A DNA stretch of 64,000 bases from Heterobasidion occidentale (lineage: Eukaryota > Basidiomycota > Agaricomycetes > Russulales > Bondarzewiaceae): NCBI GenBank assembly GCA_039111635.1, contig JBCAQO010000005.1, positions 434,001 through 498,000 on the forward strand, read 5' to 3'. A program made the position numbers and the translations under genes. Of this stretch, positions 55,761 to 64,000 are shown in pieces (the stretch's first letter is position 1; each line of letters begins with the position of its first letter). The notes under the pieces are model-generated. The model did no database searches, was not told where the DNA came from, and saw only the letters and a list, made by a program, of their open reading frames with translations.

Positions 55761-57431
55761 ATGTCCCTTGCCCCCACACACCTCTTCTTACACAACTCCC
55801 CCCGCTATATTCTTAGCAACATCAGAATGTCTTCCGCTACCGCTTCCCCTCACGCCTCCAACACCTCCTCCCCCAACCCCTTCATCCTGCGCACCATCTC
55901 CCCGCCTACTACCACACCCACGCTCGTTGACGACACAGACTCGGATTATGACAGCGAGGATGACATCCCCTCGGAAGGCGTCCCGGTCGCGGATCCCCTT
56001 ACAGAGTTTGTTATTCCCCGTTTCCCGGCTGAAATGCCAAACCCCCACATCGCCGTTCCTCCGTTGGCTTTCGCCATTCACAACGAAAACCCTCGCCTCC
56101 GAATCCGCGCCATACCCAACCCCCTTCACGACATCCGTCTCTACCAGGACCTGAAGACGAATAACAGCGTTTACCACCTCACACTCGCCGAGGACGAAGC
56201 CCCTATCATTCTGAACCAGCCTGGCTTGAGGAACCCCCATGCTTTCCTTTTCTATTTACAGCAAGCAGTCTGGGCGCAAGCCTATCAGGTTTTCTCTGGA
56301 CCACTCAACCAGACCCAAGCCATCCTCCTCGCCAACCTCACCGTCACCTCCTACCGCATGAAAGGGTTGATCAATCTCCCCGCCATCCACAACGACATGG
56401 TAAATTTCCGACTGGGAGGGATATTTACCACCAGCTCCATCCTCATACAGGCGCACGCCATACCCGCCTGGCTCGACGTACTGGCTCAAATCCGCTACAA
56501 GGAAAACACGATCCGCTGGTTCCGATTCGCAGGACATAATGGAGCACGTCTGGAGATCGAAGAGTACGTCCCTAAAGGGCTACTGCCGACCCACTCCTTC
56601 CCACTTAACAGTCGAGGGGTTCACCCCATTGCGTGCTACTGGCCTGGTGGATGTACCCCGGAGGATAATGTTAGGCCCTGGGTCATGACCAAACCGGATA
56701 TACAGGAACAGGGGTTTCACCAGATTGACGCTGAAGAACCCATGGCTGTCGATCCCCCGGCTGACACCGAACCCGAGCTCCTAGCGGCAGAACCCTTTCG
56801 GCCCACCAACGAGAAGACCGCCGAATTCATGCGGCCCAGTCCCCCTTACGACCCCGAACAAGTCGTCCGGGATCGCCAGGTACTTCGGCCGCTACCGGTA
56901 CCACCCCCATCACCCCCTGCTGTGTCCCCATCCCCCCCCTTACTCGGCGACAACCTCACCCATCCTGTCATTGTCGACGAAGCCTCCCCCCAGTCGCCGG
57001 ACGTTCCTGTCGCAACTGAAGAAGGATGGCCTGCCGACGCCATGGACTCCGAGAATGTTTGGCCTACCCCTCCTGCTCTCCCGCCTTCTCCACCCACCGA
57101 CCCCGCCACTCATACCTGCTGGGAATGCGGACGCGCCGGCCATCTCATCGTGGGATGTCCAATCACGGGCATTCGCCAGAGAACGGACGTTACGGCGCGC
57201 GGCTTTCTTCAAGACTACGATAGGCATCGCATGCAGTCCCGGCGCCTTCGTCTACAGATGGATAGGACGGCTGAGGAATACGGGTACCACAAGCAGGCGT
57301 TAGACCACTTGATCGACACCGCTAACTGGACCGGATACCCCGCTCGGAGCATCCCCACTTTCGATGAAGTCCATCTGAGGAGACCCGCCCCTACCATCGG
57401 TGCACCCGCCAAGCGCCGAAGACTTGTATAG
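55761..57431 (+). CDS. intact 556-codon CCHC zinc-knuckle ORF in env position of element A
   Basis: Uninterrupted from ATG to TAG. N-terminal 80 residues are Ser/Pro/Asp-rich (TDSDYDSEDDIP). Residues about 110-300 form an ordered block (PLHDIRLYQDLKTNNSVYHL, HAFLFYLQQAVWAQAYQVF, NFRLGGIF, RWFRFAGHNGARLEIEEYVP). A Pro-rich linker leads to the knuckle CWECGRAGHLIVGC (C-x2-C-x4-H-x4-C) near residue 453, then a Arg/Gln-rich helix (DRHRMQSRRLRLQMDRTAEE) and a basic end (AKRRRLV) that could be a nuclear signal. It is not the element's Gag, which lies upstream of pol and has its own knuckle. I know no family for it. Nucleic-acid binding is the safest inference. Confidence 0.75.
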   Translation: MSLAPTHLFLHNSPRYILSNIRMSSATASPHASNTSSPNPFILRTISPPTTTPTLVDDTDSDYDSEDDIPSEGVPVADPLTEFVIPRFPAEMPNPHIAVPPLAFAIHNENPRLRIRAIPNPLHDIRLYQDLKTNNSVYHLTLAEDEAPIILNQPGLRNPHAFLFYLQQAVWAQAYQVFSGPLNQTQAILLANLTVTSYRMKGLINLPAIHNDMVNFRLGGIFTTSSILIQAHAIPAWLDVLAQIRYKENTIRWFRFAGHNGARLEIEEYVPKGLLPTHSFPLNSRGVHPIACYWPGGCTPEDNVRPWVMTKPDIQEQGFHQIDAEEPMAVDPPADTEPELLAAEPFRPTNEKTAEFMRPSPPYDPEQVVRDRQVLRPLPVPPPSPPAVSPSPPLLGDNLTHPVIVDEASPQSPDVPVATEEGWPADAMDSENVWPTPPALPPSPPTDPATHTCWECGRAGHLIVGCPITGIRQRTDVTARGFLQDYDRHRMQSRRLRLQMDRTAEEYGYHKQALDHLIDTANWTGYPARSIPTFDEVHLRRPAPTIGAPAKRRRLV

Positions 57432-57442
57432 AGAGGGGGTAG

Positions 57443-58276
57443 TGTTAGGACCGCATCCTAACACGTGCTTCGCACGTGAGTGGATGGGCTGGTCAAGTGC
57501 TTCGGACTCGTTGCAGACTCGGACCGCTTTCCATGACTCCTTACCATTTACATGCTGATGCATGAACGCTGACTTCTGGTTCCTGACTCTTGATGTGGAC
57601 AGACATTGGTTCCTGACCCCCGTTCCTGGTTCTTGATCGATCGAAGATGTGGATGGACATTAGTGATCGGATTACTGTATTTGGTTATATGGCAGGTCGA
57701 TGAGGTATTCTAGCTTACGGATCTCGATCGTTGACTTCGGTACCTGAGAAGTGCATGGACCAGATCTTGATCCTGCCCTAGACACTTCTGTACGTAAATA
57801 GCCGAGATGAGCTTCTAAGAAGCTCAGCTCGTTCACCTGTAATACACTTGATCTCTGCACTGCACCCGGCGTCTGGCTACCTTCCTAGCCCACGCTTCGT
57901 GATCTCTGTCAGATCTGAGAAACTCTTTACACGGTCTGACGAAGCACTGGACTCGTCTCCCTTCCCTCCCCTCCCTCTACTCATCCGCTTCTATACCGGA
58001 CTAGCTGCCTTCTGCGTTCTCAGTTGGACACCCCCTCGTGTCATCTGTTGGACAGGAGAAGATCATCCGGTTCCTCCTCATCATCGAGAAGACCTCGAAG
58101 ATCACCTTCTCAATCTCTTCGAGAACAAAGCAGACAGCGACCCCGAGTTCCTCGAAAGAGCCCAAAGACGATCCATCGTCTTTATCCATTGGAGTCTACG
58201 ACTATACGAACCAGTGGAGGTTTAGCCTAGGGACCCCTTCGTGCATCGGTGCACGTGATAGGTCTCCGACCTAACA
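57443..58276 (+). mobile_element. LTR of family A, copy 3 (3' LTR)
   Basis: 834 bp, nearly identical to copy 2 and preceded by the same polypurine tract. Its right flank (ataac) begins inside the reverse-transcriptase domain of element C. Confidence 0.9.
57848..58225 (+). CDS. open frame inside LTR A copy 3
   Basis: Same 125-codon frame as in copy 2 (FYTGLAAFCVL, VICWTGEDHPVP). No ATG. Confidence 0.4.
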   Translation: MISALHPASGYLPSPRFVISVRSEKLFTRSDEALDSSPFPPLPLLIRFYTGLAAFCVLSWTPPRVICWTGEDHPVPPHHREDLEDHLLNLFENKADSDPEFLERAQRRSIVFIHWSLRLYEPVEV

Positions 58277-60861
58277 ATAACAACGTGCGCATCAAGGAAG
58301 GGGATGAATCCAAGGCAGCTTTCGTAACACCCTTGGGGCTTTTCAAACCTACAGTAATGTTCTTTGGGCTCTGCAATTCCCCAGGAACCTTCCAGGCCAT
58401 GATGAACATGATCTTCCAAGAGCTCATCCTGGCCCGGGGGGTAGCGGTATACATGGACGACATCCTCATCTTCACGAAAACCACAGCCGAACACATTGTG
58501 ATTGTTCAACAAGTCCTCCAAATCTTATGCGACAATGATCTTTATCTCAAACCAGAGAAATGCGAGTTCCACAAGGAAAAGCTAAACTACTTGGGATACA
58601 CGATTTCAAAATATCACGTTGCCATGGAGGATTCAAAGATTGAAGCCATCCAAAAATGGCCTATTCCTTGCACAGTCCACAACATCTGCTCTTTCTTGGG
58701 CCTAGGAAACTTTTACCGGTGATTCATTGATAAGTTTTCCTTGATTGCTCAGCCCCTGCACGACCTTACCAAGAAAGACACGAGATGGGACTGGACAGCA
58801 AATTGCCAGCAGGTGTTTGACCGATTAAAGAAAGCATTGATCAGTCAACCCCGTCCTGTTTACCCTGATCCGATGCGCCCCTACCAGCTCGTCACTGACG
58901 CCTCCCTCTCCGCATATGGTGCAGTCCTCTTACAGGAAGGACCTGATAATGACTGGCACCCAGTGGCTTACCTCTCGGGATCGTTTTCACCGCCCAAAAG
59001 GAATTATGACATGCATGACCGCGAATTCCTTGCAATCATCAAGGCACTGGAACACTGGAAACACTACCTCGAAGGCGCTAGAAACCCCCTTGAAATCTGG
59101 ATGGACCACAAAAACCTGGAACACTTTCAAACAGCGTGTGACCTATCAAGGCAACAAGCGCACTGGAGTCTGTTTTTGTCTCGATTTGATTTCCAGCTCA
59201 GCTACAGGGCTGGAACTACTAATCATGCCGATGCTCTGTCCAGGCGTCCAGACCTTGGTGAGGGGGTGGAATCTGATAACAAAGCACAGACTCTGCTCCC
59301 GTCCAAACTTTTCACCGAGTCCAGTGAAACTCTGGTAGAATCAAGCAAAGGCATACACATCAAAGCAACGGAACTTGTGTCCTCAGACATCCTCTCCCTC
59401 ATTCGACACTCGCGTTCAGAACACAACTTACTAGTTGATGTCACCCTCAAGAAATTGCTGGAAAAAGGACCAAATGCGATGAAGGGTGACCTAGGTAAAT
59501 GGACACATGAAGATGGCATCACAAGACATGATGGCTACATATGTGTCCCAAAGGATGATCTTCTCTGGCGAATGATTGTCAGGATGCACCACGACACTAT
59601 GGCTACAGGACACCCAGGTTGAGCAAAGACTTTGAAATTGGTGCAACGCTACTACTGGTGGTCGAGCATGACCAAATTTGTCCATCAATATGTGGACGGA
59701 TGCGAAGTTTGCCAGTCCACCAAGAACCTACCCCACAGGATCCATCCACTGATTCAACCATTGGAGACCACGAACGCCCCTTGGCGTTTCATCTCTACCG
59801 ACTTTGTAACAGACCTCTCAGAAAGCAGAGGGTACAATTCAATAAACATGGTGGTTGACCAAGGTTTGTCTAAAGGAATAGTCATAACCCCATGCAAGAA
59901 GACAATCACGGCCGAAGAAACGACGACACTCTTCCAGGACAACGTGTTCAAATGTTACGGTCTGCCGACCAAAGTGGTGTCCGATAGAGGCCCCCAGTTC
60001 GCGGCAAAGTTTACATGAGAACTGTGGAAAGGGATGGGAATCACTCCCGCGCTCAGCACGGCCTATCATCCTTAGATGGATGGAGAAACGGAATGGGTTA
60101 ATCAGGAGATCGAGCAATTCCTGCGTGTATTCTGCAACTACCACCAAGACAACTGGGTAGACTTGATCCCCTTTGCAGAATTCTCCCATAATACCCGAAA
60201 ATACTCCGCCACTGGGAAGTCGCCATTTGAAGTCCTTTACAGATTCAATCCACCATATTCAGTCGACTCAGCTCTGGAGACCAAGGTGCCCACAGTAACC
60301 GAACATTTACAGCTAATCAAAGAAGGCCAAGAGGATGCGGCTGCCAGTCTACAAATAGCAGCACAGCACGCCAAGGACCAGGATCTGCACAGGAAACTTC
60401 CGCAGTGAGAAGTAGGAACCTAAGTTTGGCTAGAAGGAACCCACATTCGGACGACTCATCCAAAATTCAAGCTGGCACCTAGGTGTTATGGTCCTTTTCA
60501 AGTGACCGAAAGAATTGGCCCTCTGGCTTATCGGCTGAAAATACCCAAAACATGGAGGATACACCCAGTATTTCATGCCACCGTGCTTACCAAATATCAT
60601 GAGACAGAGGCCCATGGAAGGAACTTCCCCAGACCTGCCCCAGAAATCCTGAACAAAGAAGAGCACCACGAAGTAGAAGCCATTCTGGATTTGAGGCACC
60701 AGGGACGAGGGACCAAGTACCTTGTCAAGTGGGTCGGATACTCCAAGGCCGATAACACCTGGGAACCCTTTGCCCTCCTCAAGGATACGGCCGATAAAGC
60801 GCTTCGTGAATTCCACAAAAACTACCCGGACAAGCCCCGACCTGCAGCAATTAAGCTTTAG
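58277..60861 (+). pseudogene. pol of chromodomain Gypsy element C, 5'-truncated
   Basis: One frame throughout, starting mid reverse transcriptase (NNVRIKEGDESKAAF). RT: VMFFGLCNSPGTFQAMMN, YMDDILIFTK. RNase H: YQLVTDASLSAYGAVL, NYDMHDREFLAII. Integrase: VDGCEVCQSTKN, FISTDFVTDL, VSDRGPQFAAKF. GPY/F-like and chromodomain: PVFHATVLTKYHE, TKYLVKWVGYSKADNTWEPF. Stops at 58720, 59620, 60016 and 60406 (TGA), 60073 (TAG) and 60421 (TAA) fit CGA, CAG and CAA. No indel interrupts the frame, which makes this an unusually clean nonsense-only pseudogene. Confidence 0.88.
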
Positions 60862-61092
60862 AAGGGTATATAAGAGGAGACGCTGATGAGCATGCACCCG
60901 TGCTAGGGTCCGAGGGAGGTATTCGGGAAGCTTTGGGGGAGACACCAAACAGCACTAGACGAGTACTGAAGACACCGACTTGCACCGAACACGGTCGGTC
61001 CTACCCGACCGACCGCAAGCCACCGAAGGACGTTCGGCAGCACTTGGGTCAGTTCGCCCACACTTCACATACTTACCATAACCGCACAGGAG

Positions 61093-61867
61093 TGTTACAA
61101 TAGGTGTTTATGAGATCGGAGCCAGTATTCCGTGTCGGCCGATGTGCTCCGTGAGTCGGTCGGTCCTTATCGCTTATCTTCCCGACTTCCACATGGTCGG
61201 TCAAATGTGATCTTGCACCATTACTTGGCCACCCTGGTCATACGTTACTTCTTTCTTATTTTCATTGGTGCTCCAACGCCTGTTCCTGCTACCTACGCTC
61301 GGGTGACAGATCCCGAACGTTCGGGATTTCGCCATCGCTGATTAACTTTTACCTTATCACCTTCGGAACCCATATGGACATCTCACCTACCTTCTTATCT
61401 TCTCTGTTCGCTAGGGCTTGGCACCCATTCAACATCTACTCTCATTGCTTGTTCGATATTTTACTTAGGGGCTCTGTTTACTATAAAAACCTACATACAA
61501 CTCTGGAATAAACCAGCTTTCGCACCCCACAGTTCAGAGCTCATTCGCACTTGTCTCAACCATTGAAATTGTCTTTATCGACTCCCGAAAACTCGACATC
61601 CTCATCGTTCGGCCTCATTCACGTTCGTACTCATCTCTTCGCTCGTACCCCTCGTCCTTCCTCGTATATTGTCAGAGGCCCATGTGGCTCTTGAAGCACA
61701 AAGTTGTCGGTCGCGACACTACCTTCTCGTTACCGACCGAATCCCCGACTCGACCGACCAAACGTTCGGTCAGTGTTCAGCGCAGTCCCGGAACCGTTCG
61801 GGCGCTATAATCTCATACTCCCCGTTGTTTCTCAGTACGCCTTCGATTTCTAAAGTCATCACTAACA
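61093..61867 (+). mobile_element. probable LTR of family C/D
   Basis: Candidate ends tgttacaa and cactaaca, 775 bp, with a TATA box at 61482-61488 (ctataaaaac). About eight bases downstream is tgtatcagata, close to an initiator-Met-tRNA primer-binding site, followed by a gag-like frame. Element C pol ends 230 bp upstream. It could thus be both the 3' LTR of C and the 5' LTR of D. The ends are inferred only from these signals. Confidence 0.45.
61482..61488 (+). promoter_or_regulatory. TATA box of LTR C/D
   Basis: tataaaa with a plausible start region about 30-60 bases downstream, inside the candidate LTR. Confidence 0.45.
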
Positions 61868-62001
61868 ATTCCTTGTGTATCAGATACTAGCTCCAGCACC
61901 CCTGCCTTAGAGGTTGTTTTAGTGTTGTGCTCGGCACTTAGAGCCACCTCTAGCGTATCAACGCCTCGTCTCTTTTGAAGCAACCATCCTCCCACTAGTA
62001 C

Positions 62002-63381
62002 ATGTCCAACCATTCCTCCCTTGATTACTCCCCTGGACGCGCCATGCTCATCGATGAAGGAACTACCTCATCACCATCAAGGAACCCCTTGCCGGACATC
62101 ATCTTGGCCATTGCCAACCCCGACACTGGACGTCCTGGCCGAGGCAGCCGTCCAACAACTCTGGAGGGAGTTCCCATACCAATCTCTGCCCACCTCATCA
62201 TGCTCACCACCAAAGATCGAACGGAATTACGAGCCTCACCCCAGTCTGAGGGAGCTCACGACGAGCATGATGAGGGATGCCAAGAAGAAGGAAGACCTGC
62301 TCCGTCAACGCCCCCGCGACCGACGACAGTGTTGGCTCAAGGAGACACAAGGCAGGAAACGAGAGGCAGAAGAGGACCAAGAAACCCTACGGACCTGGCA
62401 TTGCCTACAGTTGCTGAAACAGGTGTACAGGAACCAGCAGCAACTAGTGCATCGGCTGCCAGGACCAGAGGACCCCCTGCCAGTGGTAGAAATCTGCACC
62501 CCCGAGAATTGGAAGGATTAGGAGATGCGCTGCTCTAGCGCACCACCATCTCGGCGGTAATTCAGATGGCCACAGTGCTAGCCTTGCAAAGGCTCGCTAA
62601 CTTCTTCGCAGGGCAACCAGGAACCGAGAGCAGCGACATTCCACGATGCCTCACTGACGCAAGCAACCAGGTCAGGCTTTTGGCCTATGCAGATGATCAT
62701 CGAGCCGCCTCCTGGTATGCCTGAGGAAATAGTGGGGCGTATGCCCTACTCATCCACCCCGATGAGTTATCCTCCTTCGCCAATCTGGAGCTCCTACCTG
62801 CCCTCATTTCAGACATCAATGCAGTACACTCCTCTCACGCCCATCCCGTTCGGATCAATCCTTTCCACGTCCAACCATGGAACGACAAAGCCAGTGGAGG
62901 GATACCGGCTACAAGTAGCCGAGATGCAACCATCCAGACAGAATACATCTGGACCACAGTACAACAACAGGCACAAAGGGATTGGGAGGTCCTTCCTCCC
63001 GCATTGACAGGACAATTCACCAGGCAGGACGCCGGAGGCAGCAATGAGGAGCATCCTCCAAGGTACAGGAGGAACGAGAGGCGAGGAAACCAGAGGACGA
63101 GGGCGACCCTCCAGCCCAGGCGAGACAGTCCTAGAAGAACTAGACCAAGAGATTCGCCGACTCCAAACCATCCTCGAGATAGTCGACCTGAAGGAACGCA
63201 TACTCGCGTTAGTAGAAGAGCTCCAGTCCACCAGCACCCGACTCAGCGAACTACTGCCTGGACTCAAGCAAAACTAGACGCATGGGGCGAGGTCGAAGAC
63301 GGGAATTATGACAACATCGACCCCTACTACAGGCCAGACAAAGGATATGGAGATTATGGGGACATTGGTGGAGGATATTAG
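62002..63381 (+). pseudogene. gag-like ORF of element D with two nonsense codons
   Basis: One frame of 459 codons from ATG at 62002 to TAG at 63379, interrupted only by TAG at 62536 and TGA at 62722; both fit C-to-T changes (CAG, CGA). The middle has an ordered part (MATVLALQRLANFFAGQPG, LLIHPDELSSFANLELLPA), the C-terminus is Arg/Pro-rich and ends in a Gly/Tyr/Asp-rich tail. It follows a candidate LTR and primer-binding site. There is no CCHC knuckle. The name gag is by position. Confidence 0.5.
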
Positions 63382-63621
63382 ACAAGGGAGTTGAGGAACC
63401 CCTGGCCTCTAACGGTGATGGAGAGGAAAGGACCCTCCGCACCACAGGTACCGGTTTCACGCACAGGACACCGGAGTTTAACATCCTGCATGACGTTAAA
63501 CTGTGAAAAGATAAGAAGGCAGGGGAAGTACCTGACCGTTTGCGTTTCAACCCTCCGGTCTCAGATAGGACAAGCATTTAACACTCTCGTTGTCAAGAGG
63601 TATTCTGACAAGCGAACCGGG

Positions 63622-63672
63622 CATCCCGCTTGGATCCCCAGTTTTACAGGACCCTTTCCATATTAGGAGGTC
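63622..63672 (+). repeat. 50-bp direct repeat, copy 1
   Basis: Shares the core tggatc-y-ccagttttacagg and ttagg-r-gg with 63832-63882. Confidence 0.65.
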
Positions 63673-63831
63673 CTTAGGACTCAACATAACCTTGGTACTG
63701 GTACGCCGGCTTTTCGGTCCTGTGGCGAGACCAAAGAGCTATGAATGATGCAAGAATCTTGGTGGGAAATTGTGTTGCATGTTCGCTGTTGGGGAACGGT
63801 GGACTGTCAAGGTCTGATAGGTGTTTTGGAC

Positions 63832-63882
63832 GTCCCACTTTGGATCTCCAGTTTTACAGGGTCATTTCCGCATTAGGGGGCC
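63832..63882 (+). repeat. 50-bp direct repeat, copy 2
   Basis: About 80 percent identical to 63622-63672, 210 bp downstream. Confidence 0.65.
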
Positions 63883-64000
63883 TTATCAAGATGCAGGTAC
63901 ATAGTGGCCACACTCCACTAGTAGCCAAAACGGACAAATAACATCCGCAATGATGTAAAACTACGAAAGGCTTGGTCCGCAATGACGATAAACTAGTTAC

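Larger units (their letters stand above)
55254..58276 (+). repeat. 3-kb direct repeat, copy 2 (element A 3' block plus LTR 3)
   Basis: Partner of 49953-52977. It starts inside the pol tail frame, at the base after LTR B, so it too is 5'-truncated. Confidence 0.85.
63382..64000. other. right edge: unassigned, with short direct repeats
   Basis: No recognised coding frame. Contains two copies of a 50-bp sequence described separately and several short aaaact/tgatg motifs. Probably continues element D outside the window. Confidence 0.4.

Noticed and set aside
62021..62521. 166-codon open frame overlapping the element D gag-like ORF
   Set aside because: It looks coding-like (helical, charged), but the overlapping frame from 62002 extends 459 codons with only two C-to-T stops and continues past it. 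I could not fully exclude that this frame is the true one.

Overview
The window looks like nuclear DNA of a filamentous basidiomycete (Agaricomycetes). Genes are dense and split by many short GT-AG introns (about 45-80 nt). Coding DNA is GC-rich. The gene families are typical of mushroom-forming fungi: KDZ-associated cysteine-cluster proteins, pepsin-like proteases, F-box proteins and small integral-membrane proteins. Almost every gene had to be assembled from several exons, so single open frames understate the gene content. No RNA gene and no CRISPR array was found.

Layout. 0.45-2.8 kb: a decayed DNA-transposon segment carrying a KDZ-associated CxC5/CxC6 pseudogene between 35-bp inverted repeats. 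3-41 kb is the host gene region: a DUF5745-like protein, a tail-anchored RING protein, a GPI-type aspartic protease, a decayed tandem pair of alpha/beta hydrolases, an F-box gene, SEN54 (tRNA-splicing endonuclease) with two partial copies of its 3' end, a NAPE-PLD-like metallo-beta-lactamase phospholipase with a duplicated 3' flank, an APH-fold kinase, a sulfite/C4-dicarboxylate exporter, a disordered protein, a WSS1-like DNA-protein-crosslink protease, a type-B carboxylesterase/lipase, a HOS3-like histone deacetylase, a small integral-membrane protein and an SPRY protein. 41.6-64 kb is a transposon graveyard: a DDE transposase pseudogene cut off by an LTR, then parts of at least four Gypsy-type LTR retrotransposons (called A, B, C and D here).

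Most interesting region. Family A carries, downstream of pol, a block present twice (49.95-52.98 and 55.25-58.28 kb). It contains a 72-codon single-membrane-span ORF, a TATA box lying over that ORF's stop codon, and a 556-codon CCHC zinc-knuckle ORF that ends at the polypurine tract of the 3' LTR. One copy is fully open although the gag and pol frames nearby are full of stops. Separately, the LTRs of A and B, which differ in sequence, both contain an open frame of about 100-125 codons with a shared protein signature (FYTGLA, then I-x-C-x2-G and V-P). Essentially all nonsense codons in the transposon frames can be explained as C-to-T changes (CGA to TGA, CAG to TAG, CAA to TAA).

The host genes do not form one pathway. 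SEN54 and the phospholipase are divergent neighbours sharing about 365 bp. SSU1/disordered protein and WSS1/carboxylesterase are further divergent pairs. Two host genes (WSS1-like and F-box) each carry one single-base frame break at a short homopolymer, which may be real decay or uncorrected sequence error.
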